Notes: generated by a model not told the origin, from the sequence alone. A DNA stretch of 64,000 nucleotides from VRUE01 sp963728365 (GCA_963728365.1 CAVSJI010000002.1:1-64000); one strand, 5' to 3'; shown: positions 22,401-28,909, counted from the first letter of the stretch. Program-made: numbers and translations.

Positions 22401-25400
22401 AGCGGACCGTTGAGGGATTCGGTCCTCCCCTCGCCCTCTTCGGCCTCGACCCGGGCGGGCCCCTGCTCGAGGATCAGGTGGGCGTTGGTGCCCGAGGCGC
22501 CGAAGGAGGAGACCGCTGCGCGGCGCGGGCGCCCCTCCCTCGCCTCCCACTCGGCCGCCTCGGTGAGCAGCTCGACCTGCCCCGCCTCCCACTCGACCTT
22601 GGTGGAGGGTGCGTCGACGTGCAGCGTCTTGGGCATCACGCCCTCGCGCATCGCGAGGATCGACTTGATCACGCCCGCCACACCGGCGGCGGCTGCGGTA
22701 TGGCCGATATTCGACTTAACCGAGCCGAGCTTCAGCGGCGCCTCTCTGTCCTGGCCGTAGGTGGCGAGCAGGGCGCCCGCCTCGATCGGGTCGCCGAGGG
22801 TGGTTCCGGTGCCGTGGGCCTCGACCATGTCCACGTCGGCGCTCTTGAGGCGGGCGTTGGCCAGGGCCTGGCGGATGACCCGCTCCTGGGAGGGGCCGTT
22901 CGGAGCCGTGAAGCCGCTGGTCGCGCCGTCCTGGTTGACGGCCGAGCCGCGGATCGTGGCCAGCACCCGATGGCCGTTTGCCTCCGCGTCGGAGAGACGC
23001 TCGAGCACGAGCACGCCGAGGCCCTCCGAGAAGCCGGTGCCGTCGGCGGCCTCGGCGAACGGCTTGCAGCGACCGTCCGTCGCCAGACCGCGCTGGCGAG
23101 AGAACTCGATGAAGGACGAGGGCGTGGCGAGCACCGTGACCCCGCCGGCGATCGCCAGCCCGCACTCTCCCGCGTGCAGCGCCTGCGCAGCGAGGTGCAC
23201 CGCGACCAGCGAGGAGGAGCAGGCGGTGTCGATCGTCATCGCCGGGCCCTCGAGGCCGAGCGTGTAGGCAAGGCGGCCGGAGACGACGCTGGTCGTCATT
23301 CCCGGCGCAACGCCGTAGTCCTGATACATGACGCCGGCAAACACCCCGGCCGGCGTGCCGCGCAGCGCGAGCGGATCGATGCCGGCGTCCTCGAGCGCCT
23401 CCCAGGCCCCTTCGAGCAGCTGCCGCTGTTGAGGGTCGGTCTCCAGCGCCTCCCGCGGACTGACTCGGAAGAACTCGGCATCGAAGTCGGCGACGTCCGG
23501 GAGGAAGCCGCCCTGCCTCGTGTAGATCGCGTCCGGCGCTCCCGGCTCCGGGTCGTAGAGCCGCTCCAGGTCCCAGCCGCGGTCGGCGGGGAAGGGCTCG
23601 ATCGCGTCGCGCCCCTCGGCGAGCAGCTCCCAGAGCTCCTCGGGCGAGGCGACGCCGCCGGGGAGCCGGCAGGACATGCCGACGATCGCGATCGGCTCGT
23701 CGCTCACCCGCGCCGCGGTCGTGACCCGCGCGGCGCCGCCGGCCATCACCTCGGCGAGCAGATGGGCGGCAAGCCGCTCCACGGTCGGGTGGTCGAAGGC
23801 GACCGTCGCCGCAAGCGACAGGCCGGTCGCAGCCCCCAACCGGCTGCGCAGCTCGAGCGCCGCCAGCGAGCCGAGGCCGAGCTCGCCCAGCGGCCGGTCA
23901 GGCGCGATCTCCCCGGCCGAGTCGTGGCCGAGCACCGCGGCCGCCTCGCCGCGCACCACCTCCAGCACGTGGGCCTCGCGCTGGGCCTCGGGCATCTCGG
24001 CGAGCTTGCGGGCGAGCGAGCCGCCGGCCCCGGCGCGGCGCTTGGGCACGCGGATCAGCTCGCAAAGCAACGGCGGCAGCACCCCGAGGGAGGCCATCTG
24101 GCGCAGGCCCGACGGCTCGAGCGCGACCGCCAGCACGTCGGGGCGCTCGGCGCCGAGCGCCTGGTCGAGCAGGGGCAGCGCCTCGGCGTCGGCCAGCGGC
24201 GCGATGCCGCCGCGGCGCATCCGCTCGAGGTCGGCCTCGGTGAGCTTCGCGGTCAGCTCGCTCTCGGTCTCCCAGTAGCCCCAGGCAATCGAGGTGGCGG
24301 GCAGGCCCGCGGCGCGGCGGCGCTGGGCGAGGGCGTCGAGGTAGGCGTTGGCGGCGGCGTAGTTGCCCTGGCCGGGGCCGCCCAGGGTGCCGGCGGCCGA
24401 GGAGAAGCAGACGAAGTGGGTGAGCTCGGCCTCGGCGGTCAGCTCGTGCAGGGCCCAGGCGGCGTCGGCCTTGGGGGCGAAGACGGGGTCGAGGCGCTCG
24501 GCGGTGAGCGACTCGATCGTCGCGTCATCGAGCGCGCCGGCGGCGTGGAAGACGGCGCCCAGCGGGCGCTCCGCGGGGATCGCGGCGAGCAGCGCCTCGA
24601 GCGCGCCGCGCTCGGCGACGTCGCAGGCGGCGATCTCGACCTCGGCGCCCTGCTCCTCCAGCTCGGCGCGCAGCTCGGCGGCGCCGGGCGCCTCGGGGCC
24701 GCTGCGGCTGACGAGCAGCAGGTGACGGGCGCCGTGGGCGGTGAGGAGGTGCTTGGCGGCGAGGCCGCCGAGGGTGCCGGTCGCGCCGGTGATCAGGACG
24801 GTCTTCGCCGGATCGAGCGCCGCGTTCCCGTCCCCGACTGGAAGCCGGGTCGCCCTCGGGACCAGCGCGGTCCCCTCGCGCAAGGCCACCTGCGGCTCCT
24901 CCGTTTGAGCAACCACCGCGTCGAGCGCCGCCTCGGAAGCCTCGCTCCCGTCACTGTCGACGAGCAGGAAGTGCCCGGGGTGCTCGGACTGGGCGGAGCG
25001 GACCAGTCCCCAGATCGCGGCAGCGGCAGGGTCGGGAGACTCCCCCGCGAAGGTCGCCATCGCCCCCTCGGTGACGATTGCCAGGCGCTGCTCGGGCGCC
25101 TCGGCGGCGCCCGCGAGGGAGGTCTGGATCGCCTCCAGGGCCGCAGCCACTGCCCGCCGCGCCGTCGCCGGGCCGGAGTCACCCTCCGGGCGGTGGCGCC
25201 AGATCTTCGCCACGGACCGGTCCGCTGCCGGCGCGAGCCGCCGCGCGCTCCACTCGACGCCAAGCAGGCCGCCCCCCCGACGCGCGGCGCGGAGCTGCTC
25301 GGGCGAGACCGGCCTCGCGAGCAGCGAGCCGACCGAGGCCACGGGCGCGCCCTCGGCATCGGCGAGAGCAAGGCCGATCTGCTCTCCCCTCAGCGAGATC

Positions 25401-28400
25401 CTCACGCGCAGCGCGCGTGCCCCGGAGACCTCGAGCCCGACTCCCTGCCAGGCGAACGGCAGCCGCGTCCCCTCGATGCCGGTCTCGCTGAGCCCGGCCA
25501 GCACGGCGCCGTGCAGGGCGGCGTCGAACAGGGCCGGATGGAGCGCATACTCCTGGGCCTTCGCTGCCTGCTCCTCTCCCAGGGCAACATCGGCGAACAC
25601 CTCTTCGCCTTTCCTCCAGGCCCGGGTCAGGCCCTGAAAGGCGGGACCGTATTCGAAGCCGGCCTCGGCGAGGCGGTCGTAGAGGAGCTCGGCATCAAGT
25701 GGCTCGGCGCCCTCGGGGGGCCACGCGCCGAGCGACTCGACGGGCGCGACGGGCTCGGCGAGCAGAGCGCCGTCGGCGTTCAGCGTCCACTCGGCTTCCT
25801 GCGCGGCGGCCGCGTCCGTTCGCGAGTCGATGCGGATCTCGCGGCGGCCCGCCTCGTCGGCGCCGCCAACCGCGACCTGGATCTGCACGGCGCCGGTCTC
25901 GGGCAGCACCAGCGGCGCCTGCAGGGTGAGCTCGGCGACCTGCTCGGCGCCGAGCCGCTCGGCGGCGGCCAGGGCGAGCTCGAGGAAGGCGGTGCCGGGG
26001 AAGAGCACGGTGCCGGCGACGGCGTGGTCGGCCAGCCAGGGGTGGGTGGCCAGCGAGATGCGGCCGGTGAAGAGCAGCTCCTCGCCGCTGGCGACCGAGA
26101 GCGCCGCGCCGAGCAGCGGGTGCTCGGCGTCGGCGAGGCCGAGGGAGCTCGGGTCCCCCGAGGCGCCCCCCGGGCTCAGCCAGTAGCGCTTGCGCTGGAA
26201 GGGGTAGGTGGGCAGCGGCACCTTCCTGGCGCCCGAGCCGGCGAAGAAGTCCTCCCACTCGACCTGCGCCCCGGCGGCGTGGGCCTCGGCGAGGGAGAGG
26301 CAGAAGCGGGTCGCGGGGTCCTCGTCCCTGCGCAGGGTGTCGAGCACCCTTGCGGGGGACTCGCTCGCCTCGATCGCTTCGGCGATCCCGAAGGAGAGCA
26401 CCGGGTGGGGGGAGATCTCGATGAAGTGGGAGCGGCCCTGCTCGAGCAGGGCCTCGATCACGGGCTCGAAGAGGACGGTCTCGCGCAGGTTGCGATACCA
26501 GTAGGAGGCGTCCATCCGGGCGGTGTCGAGGAGCTCGCCGGTGAGCGTGGAGTGCAGGGGGATCTCCGAGCTTTGGGGGGAGATCGGGGCGAAGGCCTCC
26601 AAGAGCTCCTCCTCGAGCTGCTCGATCTGGGCGGAGTGCGCGGCGTAGTCGACGGCGATCCGCCTCGCCCTGACGCCCTGCTCCTCGCAGGCGCCGAGCA
26701 GCTCGGCGATCGCCTCGGGCTCCCCGGAGACGGCCTGGGTGCGGGGGCCGTTGGCGGCGGCGAGGGAGAGGCGCTCCCCGTAGGGGGCGAGCAGCTCTTC
26801 GAGCTCTGCGAGGGGCAGCGATACCGAGGCCATCGCCCCCTTGCCGGCGATCTTGGCCATCGCCGCCGAGCGCAGGGCGATCACCCGGGCGGCGTCCTCG
26901 AGGCAGAGCGCCCCGGCGACGTGGGCGGCGGCCACCTCCCCCTGGGAGTGGCCGATCACCAGGGAGGGCCTTACCCCCGAGGCTTCCCAGAGCCTTGCCA
27001 GGGAGACCATCGTCGCGAAGAGGGCGGGCTGGACGATGTCGAGGCGCTCCATCCACTTGCCCTCCTCTTCTTCGAGGACCTCGGTCAGGGACCAATCGAC
27101 GTGGGGGGCGAGGGCCGCCTCGCACTCGGCGATGCTGCGGGCGAAGACGGGGCTGGCCTGGGTCAGCCCGAGGGCCATCTGGGGGTGCTGGGAGCCCTGC
27201 CCGCCGAAGGCGAAGACGGGGCGCCGCTCGGTTGCGGTGCGCCTTATGTGGTCTATGACCGCATAAGGCGCACCGGAGGCGCCCTCGCCGGGGGCGCCTG
27301 AGGCGATCGCCTGCAGGGAGTCCAGGAGCTGCTCGCGCTCGGTCCCGACGGCCACCGCGCGGTGCTCGAAGGCGCTGCGGGTCCTCGCCAGCGAGTAGGC
27401 GGTGTCGAGCAGCTCCTGCTCGGGGTGCTCGCGCAGGTGGGTGGCGAGCCTCGCGGCCGACTCGCGCAGGGCCTGCTCGGATTTGGCCGAGAGGGCGAGG
27501 GGGACGGGGCCGGTCAGGGGCGGGGTCGGGGCCTCGCCCTCTTGGGCCTCGACCGGCTCGGGCTCTGGGCCCTGCTCCAAGATCAGGTGGGCGTTGGTGC
27601 CTGAGGCGCCGAAGGAGGAGACCGCGGCGCGGCGGGGGCGGCCGTTGGCCTCCCACTCGGCCGCCTCGGTGAGCAGCTCGATCCGCCCCGCCTCCCAATC
27701 GACCTTCGAGGAGGGCTCGTCGACGTGCAGCGTCTTGGGCATCACCCCTTCGCGCATCGCCAGCACGGCCTTGATCACGCCGCCGACCCCCGCCGCGGCG
27801 GCGGCATGACCGATGTTCGACTTCAGCGAGCCGAGTCGCAGCGGCGCCTCGCGGTCCTGGCCGTAGGTGGCGATGAGGGCGCTCGCCTCGATCGGGTCGC
27901 CGAGCGTCGTGCCCGTGCCGTGCCCCTCGATCATCTCGATGTCCGCCGGCGTCAGGCGGGCGTTTGCCAGCGACTCGCGGATCACGCGTTCCTGAGCCGG
28001 CCGGTTCGGTGCGGTCAGCCCGTTCGAAGCGCCGTCCTGGTTGACGGCGGTGCCGCGAATCGTCGCCAGCACCGGATGGCCGTTGGCCTCTGCGTCGGCG
28101 AGGCGCTCGAGCGCCAGCACCCCGACGCCCTCCGAGAACCCCGTGCCGTTGGCGCCCTCGGCGTAGGAATGGCAGCGGCCGTCGGGAGAGAGCCCGCGCT
28201 GGCGGAAGAACTGGGTGAAGATGGCGGAGGTCGAGAGCACTGAGACGCCGCCGGCGAGGGCGAGACTGCACTCCCCGACGCGCAGTGCCTGCGCCGCGAG
28301 GTGCATCGCCACCAGCGAGGAGGAGCAGGCCGTGTCGATCGTCATCGCCGGGCCCTCGAGGCCCAGCGCGTAGGCGACCCGGCCGGAGACCAGGCTGCCG

Positions 28401-28909
28401 GTGATTCCCGGCGATATGCCGCCCTCGAGCGAGCCATATTCCTGGTACATCAGGCCGGCGAAGACCCCGGCCTGCTCGCCGCGCAGCCCGGTCGGGTCGA
28501 TCCCGGCGTCCTCGAGCGCCTCCCAGGCGACTTCGAGCAGCAGCCGCTGCTGCGGGTCCATCGCCAGAGCCTCGAGCCGGTTGATGCCAAAGAACTCGGC
28601 GTCGAACCCGGTCGCCCCCTCGACGAAGCCGCCTTCGCGCGCGTAGCCAGCGCCGACTCCCTCGGGATCGGGCTCGTAGAGGCCCTTCAGGTCCCAGCCG
28701 CGGTCAGCCGGGAAGGGCTCGATCGCGTCGCTACCCGCCGCAACCAGCTCCCAGAGAGCGGCCGGCGAGGCGACGCCGCCCGGGTAGCGGCAGGCCATGC
28801 CGACGATCGCGATCGGCTCGTGGCGCAGTGCGTGCAGCCGGCCGCGCTCCTCGGCCAGCTCGACCGTAACTCGCCGCAGGTAATCGCGAAGCTGTGCCTC
28901 GTCAGCCAC
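7160..28909 (-). CDS. Type I PKS gene C: four modules (three KR-DH, last with ER)
   Basis: A 7249-residue modular PKS. The GTG start at 28909 overlaps the stop of gene B by 8 bp. The frame is open further upstream, but that stretch is antisense-like and lies inside gene B, so it was excluded. Docking helix 1-28. Module C1: KS 29-445, AT 565-840, DH 926-1140, KR 1368-1550, ACP Ser near 1680. C2: KS 1735, AT 2253, DH 2623, KR 3060, ACP 3372. C3: KS 3430, AT 3966, DH 4326, KR 4776, ACP 5092. C4: KS 5150, AT 5686, DH 6046, ER 6490-6810, KR 6816, ACP 7130. An acidic C-terminal docking tail ends in ...LDRKLGQV. C1, C3 and C4 ATs carry YAAH; C2 carries HAFH (malonyl). All four KS have DTACSSS. All KRs have LDD and the Ser/Tyr catalytic residues. 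The C1 ACP reads GLGS instead of GFDS. Confidence 0.96.
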   Translation of the reverse strand: MADEAQLRDYLRRVTVELAEERGRLHALRHEPIAIVGMACRYPGGVASPAALWELVAAGSDAIEPFPADRGWDLKGLYEPDPEGVGAGYAREGGFVEGATGFDAEFFGINRLEALAMDPQQRLLLEVAWEALEDAGIDPTGLRGEQAGVFAGLMYQEYGSLEGGISPGITGSLVSGRVAYALGLEGPAMTIDTACSSSLVAMHLAAQALRVGECSLALAGGVSVLSTSAIFTQFFRQRGLSPDGRCHSYAEGANGTGFSEGVGVLALERLADAEANGHPVLATIRGTAVNQDGASNGLTAPNRPAQERVIRESLANARLTPADIEMIEGHGTGTTLGDPIEASALIATYGQDREAPLRLGSLKSNIGHAAAAAGVGGVIKAVLAMREGVMPKTLHVDEPSSKVDWEAGRIELLTEAAEWEANGRPRRAAVSSFGASGTNAHLILEQGPEPEPVEAQEGEAPTPPLTGPVPLALSAKSEQALRESAARLATHLREHPEQELLDTAYSLARTRSAFEHRAVAVGTEREQLLDSLQAIASGAPGEGASGAPYAVIDHIRRTATERRPVFAFGGQGSQHPQMALGLTQASPVFARSIAECEAALAPHVDWSLTEVLEEEEGKWMERLDIVQPALFATMVSLARLWEASGVRPSLVIGHSQGEVAAAHVAGALCLEDAARVIALRSAAMAKIAGKGAMASVSLPLAELEELLAPYGERLSLAAANGPRTQAVSGEPEAIAELLGACEEQGVRARRIAVDYAAHSAQIEQLEEELLEAFAPISPQSSEIPLHSTLTGELLDTARMDASYWYRNLRETVLFEPVIEALLEQGRSHFIEISPHPVLSFGIAEAIEASESPARVLDTLRRDEDPATRFCLSLAEAHAAGAQVEWEDFFAGSGARKVPLPTYPFQRKRYWLSPGGASGDPSSLGLADAEHPLLGAALSVASGEELLFTGRISLATHPWLADHAVAGTVLFPGTAFLELALAAAERLGAEQVAELTLQAPLVLPETGAVQIQVAVGGADEAGRREIRIDSRTDAAAAQEAEWTLNADGALLAEPVAPVESLGAWPPEGAEPLDAELLYDRLAEAGFEYGPAFQGLTRAWRKGEEVFADVALGEEQAAKAQEYALHPALFDAALHGAVLAGLSETGIEGTRLPFAWQGVGLEVSGARALRVRISLRGEQIGLALADAEGAPVASVGSLLARPVSPEQLRAARRGGGLLGVEWSARRLAPAADRSVAKIWRHRPEGDSGPATARRAVAAALEAIQTSLAGAAEAPEQRLAIVTEGAMATFAGESPDPAAAAIWGLVRSAQSEHPGHFLLVDSDGSEASEAALDAVVAQTEEPQVALREGTALVPRATRLPVGDGNAALDPAKTVLITGATGTLGGLAAKHLLTAHGARHLLLVSRSGPEAPGAAELRAELEEQGAEVEIAACDVAERGALEALLAAIPAERPLGAVFHAAGALDDATIESLTAERLDPVFAPKADAAWALHELTAEAELTHFVCFSSAAGTLGGPGQGNYAAANAYLDALAQRRRAAGLPATSIAWGYWETESELTAKLTEADLERMRRGGIAPLADAEALPLLDQALGAERPDVLAVALEPSGLRQMASLGVLPPLLCELIRVPKRRAGAGGSLARKLAEMPEAQREAHVLEVVRGEAAAVLGHDSAGEIAPDRPLGELGLGSLAALELRSRLGAATGLSLAATVAFDHPTVERLAAHLLAEVMAGGAARVTTAARVSDEPIAIVGMSCRLPGGVASPEELWELLAEGRDAIEPFPADRGWDLERLYDPEPGAPDAIYTRQGGFLPDVADFDAEFFRVSPREALETDPQQRQLLEGAWEALEDAGIDPLALRGTPAGVFAGVMYQDYGVAPGMTTSVVSGRLAYTLGLEGPAMTIDTACSSSLVAVHLAAQALHAGECGLAIAGGVTVLATPSSFIEFSRQRGLATDGRCKPFAEAADGTGFSEGLGVLVLERLSDAEANGHRVLATIRGSAVNQDGATSGFTAPNGPSQERVIRQALANARLKSADVDMVEAHGTGTTLGDPIEAGALLATYGQDREAPLKLGSVKSNIGHTAAAAGVAGVIKSILAMREGVMPKTLHVDAPSTKVEWEAGQVELLTEAAEWEAREGRPRRAAVSSFGASGTNAHLILEQGPARVEAEEGEGRTESLNGPLPLALSAKSGDALRESAARLKEHLQDNPEQDLLDTAHSLLTARSAFPHRAVAVGAERQQLLDSLQAIAEGRPSSSSATATANPGRLAYLLSGQGSQRPGMGKELHETYPAYAEALEEALAELDPHLELSLRDLLFAEPGSPEAELLGDTTYAQPALFATHVALHRLLESWGLAPELLAGHSVGEISAAQIAGVLSLPDAARLICARGALMGALPSGGAMLAVQASEPEVAEAIEGLQAELSIAALNSPTSTVISGDGQAIEAQQSLWEERGRKTKRLQVSHAFHSPLIEPMMEAFAEVAASLSYAEPQVPIVSNLTGEVLSAGQATDPAYWVSHVRSPVRFADSVGTLIAQGATALVELGPDPVLTAMAAECVEDAEKPPALIPTLREGRPEPETATLALGAAHAAGAKVRWQSFFGGTEPKRAPLPTYPFQRKRYWLSPGGASGDPSSLGLAEAGHPLLGAAIEDPSGDTLTLTGRISLATHAWLLDHVVTGAAIFPSSGFLELALHAVELVGAEQVRELTMQVPLVLTAESAVQIRVSVGAAGKDGDRQLAIHGRVEGREWTLHAEGALSMAPSDTSPESLGEWPPTGAEALETEFLYDRLAEAGFEYGPAFQGLTRAWRRGEAVFAEVSLAEEQMVEADRYGVHPALFDSVLHAALLAELSSGGASAQLRLPFAWSGVSLHAAGARELRVRIDIDSKQLVIVVADAAGEAVASVASLVGRPASPEQVRGASAQDGLLTVEWREGRLVTATDAPAAQVWRHEPGGAPDAGAAREAATEALAAIQAFLARPDSSPGDRLAIITEGAVSTAEGEAPDPAAAAIWGLVRSAQAEHPGSFVLIDSDGGDAAEAALPAALAQDSEPQIALREGTALVPRAIRLRLEGIGPALDPQRTVLITGATGTLGGLAAERLVKEHGARHLLLVSRSGENAPGAAELRAVLAEQGAEVEIAACDVAERDALEALLAAIPAERPLGAVFHAAGALDDATIESLTAERLDPVFAPKADAAWALHELTAEAELTHFVCFSSAAGTLGGPGQGNYAAANAYLDALAQRRRAAGLPATSIAWGYWETESELTAKLTEADLERMRRGGIAPLADAEALPLLDQALGAKRPDVLAVALEPSGLRQMASLGVLPPLLGELIRVPKRRAGAGGSLARKLAELPEAQREAHVLEVVRGEAAAVLGHDSAAAIEPRRAFQELGFDSLAALELRNRLGLATGVRLAPTIVFDHPSAEALATHLLAEVTASGLPRAAVVRSQATEEPIAIVGMSCRLPGGVASPEELWELLAEGRDAIEPFPADRGWDLERLYDSDPDNLTASYATEGGFLGDAAGFDSEFFGIAPREALVIDPQQRLLLEGAWEALEDAGIDPSTLRGMPAGVFAGVMYQDYGAPQFGVAPGMTTSTVSGRLAYTLGLEGPAMTIDTACSSSLVAMHLAAQALRAGECELALAGGVSVLATPSVFAIFSTQRGLAPDGRCKPFAEAADGAGFSEGIGVLVLERLSDAEAKGHSVLATIRGSAVNQDGATNGFTAPNGPSQERVIRQALANASLEPGDVDLLEAHGTGTTLGDPIEAGALLATYGQDREAPLRLGSLKSNVGHTQAAAGVGGVIKAVLAMREGVMPKTLHVDAPSSKVDWEAGRIELLTEAAEWEANGRPRRAAVSSFGASGTNAHLILEQGPEPEPVEAQEGEGRVRPLTGAVPLALSAKSEQALRESAARLATHLREHPEQELLDTAYSLARTRSAFEHRAVAVGTERQQLLASLQAIASGAPGEGASGAPYAVIDHIRRTASERRPVFAFGGQGSQHPQMALGLTQASPVFARSIAECEAALAPHVDWSLTEVLEEEEGKWMERLDIVQPALFATMVSLARLWEASGVRPSLVIGHSQGEVAAAHIAGALCLEDAARVIALRSAAMAKIAGKGAMASVSLPLAELEELLAPYGERLSLAAANGPRAQAVSGEPEAIAELLEACEGQGVRARRIAVDYAAHSAQIEQLEEELLEAFAPISPQSSEIPLHSTLTGELLDTAQMDASYWYRNLRETVLFEPVIEALLEQGRSHFIEISPHPVLSFGIAEAIEAKESPAHLLDTLRRDEDPATRFCLSLAEAHAAGAQVDWEDFFAGSGARKVPLPTYPFQRKRYWLSPGGASGDPSSLGLADAEHPLLGAALSVASGEELLFTGRISLATHPWLADHAVAGTALLPGTGLLELALRAGQELGMEQVRELTMQAPLVLPETGAVQVQVAVGEPGEGGERPIEIHSRPEAPLEQQQPWALNAEGLLAPEAPEAPPALDAWPPEGAEPLEATFLYDHLAEAGYEYGPAFQNLTRAWRRGEDVFAELALAEQQAGEAGAFAVHPALLDAALHAIPLGASQGGAEAAPSLPFSWGEVAVRAPGASALRVALASGGEGRVSLTLAAEDGAAAVQVGSLALRPLAPEQLRAARDRREGLLRVEWRERDLAPAEAGAPVELWRHEPEAGAGSPAAARAAACAALAALQAWLAREDGSPDERFAVLTRNAFAVAEGEAPDPAAAAVWGLVRSAQAEHPGSFLLLDSDGSAASEAKLEAALAQAEEPQLALREGAAFAPRATRVAPQAETEAEAQAGSSPPIDPERTVLITGATGTLGGLAAKHLLTAHGARHLLLVSRSGPEAPGAAELRAELEEQGAEVEIAACDVAERDALEALLAAIPAERPLGAVFHAAGALDDATIESLTAERLDPVFAPKADAAWALHELTAEAELTHFVCFSSAAGTLGGPGQGNYAAANAYLDALAQRRRAAGLPATSIAWGYWETESELTAKLTEADLERMRRGGIAPLADAEALPLFDQALGAKRPDVLAVALEPSGLRQMASLGVLPPLLGELIRVPKRRAGAGGSLARKLAELPEAQREAHVLEVVRGEAAAVLGHDSAAAIEPRRAFQELGFDSLAALELRNRLGLATGVRLAPTIVFDHPSAEALATHLLAEVTASGLPRAAVVRSQATEEPIAIVGMSCRLPGGVASPEELWELLAEGRDAIEPFPADRGWDLERLYDSDPDNLTASYATEGGFLGDAAGFDSEFFGIAPREALVIDPQQRLLLEGAWEALEDAGIDPSTLRGMPAGVFAGVMYQDYGAPQFGVAPGMTTSTVSGRLAYTLGLEGPAMTIDTACSSSLVAMHLAAQALRAGECELALAGGVSVLATPSVFAIFSTQRGLAPDGRCKPFAEAADGAGFSEGIGVLVLERLSDAEAKGHSVLATIRGSAVNQDGATNGFTAPNGPSQERVIRQALANASLEPGDVDLLEAHGTGTTLGDPIEAGALLATYGQDREAPLRLGSLKSNVGHTQAAAGVGGVIKAVLAMREGVMPKTLHVDEPSSKVDWEAGQVELLTEAAEWEANGRQRRAAVSSFGASGTNAHLILEQGPEPEPVEAQEGEAPTPPLTGPVPLALSAKSEQALRESAARLATHLQANPEQELLDTAYSLTATRSAFEHRAVAVGTERQQLLDSLQAIASGAPGEGASGAPYAVIDRIRRTATERRPVFAFGGQGSQHPQMALGLTQASPVFARSIAECEAALAPHVDWSLTEVLEEEEGKWMERLDIVQPALFATMVSLARLWEASGVRPSLVIGHSQGEVAAAHIAGALCLEDAARVIALRSKAMAKIAGKGAMASVSLPLAELEELLAPYGERLSLAAANGPRTQAVSGEPEAIAELLEACEGQGVRARRIAVDYAAHSAQIEQLEEELLEAFAPISPQSSEIPLHSTLTGELLDTARMDASYWYRNLRETVLFEPVIEALLQQGRSHFIEISPHPVLSFGIAEAIEASESPARVLDTLRRDEDPATRFCLSLAEAHAAGAQVDWEDFFAGSGARKVPLPTYPFQRERYWLSPTGASGDPSSLGLADAEHPLLGALVEGPSGEGLVLTGRISLATHPWLADHAVAGTVLFPGTAFLELALQAAERVDCALVRELTLSTPLVLSERDATQLRVSVGPGGEEGERKIAIHSRPGAGEGEASEWTLNAEGVLAADATEPEPPPESDAWPPDGAEQLDAELLYDRLAEIGFAYGPAFQGLSRAWRRGDELFAEVDLADVEAEDAERFAVHPALLDSALHAILLSALGGDGPRGPMLPFSWSDAAVGLTGVESLRVALTSHDELRVSLRAWSSDGAPVARVGALAMRPVSLEQLEAGSSAGSTGLLGIEWREWAPAGATGAAPARAWRAARDEDQAPLIAARRAAGDALNAIQEFLAGGEDSAGERLAIVTEGAVAAVRDEAPDPAAAAIWGLARSAQTEHPGRILLVDTDGGDESEAILPAALAQAEEPQLALRDGVAFVPRATPLPAAGDSLMPPAAPWRLDAGRRTGVEDLTIVPNPDAGAPLGPTQVRVEVRASGLNFRDVVVVLGFEVPGEAALGSEAAGVVLEAGEEVGDLKPGDRVMGLLGGAFASTAIADRELLVPVPEEWSFVQAAAVPAVFATALYGLEDLAKLRSGERLLVHAGAGGVGMAAIGIANGLGAEVFATASPSKWDALRELGIAEERIASSRDLEFRETFLAETGGEGVDVVLNSLSGEFVDASLALLPRGGRFLEMGKTDIRDAEVVAAAHPGVAYRAFDLGEAGIARMAEMLADVVGRIARAELRHSPVRAWDLRRAREAFRHLREGRNVGKVVLEAPRPIDPGRTVLITGGTGGLGALTARHLVAVHGARHLLVVSRSGAQAPGAGELREAIEELGAEATIAACDVSDRAQLEGLLASIPAERPLGAVFHAAGALDDATIDSLTPERIDAVFGPKADAAWHLHELTRDAELSHFVVYSSVAGALGGPGQGNYAAANAFCDALAQRRRAEGLPASSIAWGYWDAESALTAKLGEADLERLRRAGIAPLSSDRGLACLDQALLAERPDSLAVAVDSAGLRSMASLDILPPVLSDLVRVRRKRSGSAGALARKLASLPEDERSAATLEAVKAEVATVLGHPSGSAIEAERPFQDLGFDSLAAVELRNRLGNVSGVRLAATVVFDYPNAAALAEHVHSRIASPAASGESAADALDRQLGRLEALLTGVEDGGERERAATRLRGLLAAVEPDSEDGDLAEATDEEMFELLDRKLGQV
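10744..14416. repeat. Long tandem repeat within PKS C, copy 1 (AT/KS of C4 to ACP/KR of C3)
   Basis: About 3.67 kb that matches 15904-19576 at a constant offset of 5160 bp. I found no difference from about 12432 to 13929 when comparing line by line. Scattered mismatches occur elsewhere, for example near 12160. Alignment breaks at 14417, inside the KR. Confidence 0.85.
11872..11912. repeat. 41-bp perfect hairpin in KS-AT linker, module C4
   Basis: The arm CGGTGCGCCTTATGCGGTC is followed by TAT and the exact reverse complement of the arm (19-bp arms, 3-base loop). It lies inside the coding frame and encodes GAPYAVIDHIRRTA-like residues just before the AT domain. Confidence 0.9.
13460..18619 (-). 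other. PKS module 8 (C3): KS-AT(YAAH)-DH-KR-ACP
   Basis: The KS active site is near 18130. The AT YAAH is near 16445 and the hairpin at 17032-17072. The DH (HAVAGTALLP) is near 15820, the KR at about 14580-14030 and the ACP Ser near 13633. Its KS is nearly identical to that of C4. Confidence 0.85.
15904..19576. repeat. Long tandem repeat within PKS C, copy 2 (AT/KS of C3 to ACP/KR of C2)
   Basis: Partner of 10744-14416 at an offset of 5160 bp. The block spans AT, KS, ACP and part of KR. It therefore crosses module borders and looks like a duplicated or converted module-sized unit. Confidence 0.85.
17032..17072. repeat. 41-bp hairpin in KS-AT linker, module C3 (one mismatch)
   Basis: Same element as at 11872-11912, with one changed base in the left arm (TTATGTGG for TTATGCGG). 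Confidence 0.9.
18620..23699 (-). other. PKS module 7 (C2): KS-AT(malonyl)-DH-KR-ACP
   Basis: The KS active site is near 23230 and the AT HAFH near 21560. The DH is divergent from its neighbours around the catalytic His (HVVTGAAIFP then SSG, near 20930) but keeps HxxxGxxxxP. The KR is at about 19730-19180 and the ACP Ser near 18793. Confidence 0.85.
26130..27610. repeat. Near-identical AT/KS-AT linker block, module C1
   Basis: Matches the AT regions of C4 (10744-12240), C3 (15904-17400) and B4 (31530-33000) with few differences. All four encode the YAAH AT and the linker hairpin. Confidence 0.8.
27235..27275. repeat. 41-bp hairpin in KS-AT linker, module C1 (one mismatch)
   Basis: Same element as at 11872-11912, with the same single left-arm change as the C3 copy. 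Confidence 0.9.

Larger units (their letters stand above)
23700..28830 (-). other. PKS module 6 (C1): KS-AT(YAAH)-DH-KR-ACP with altered ACP motif
   Basis: The KS active site is near 28330. The AT YAAH is near 26645 and the hairpin at 27235-27275. The DH (HAVAGTVLFP) is near 26020 and the KR at about 24805-24260. The ACP motif GLGSL, Ser near 23869, lacks the Asp before the Ser. Confidence 0.83.
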
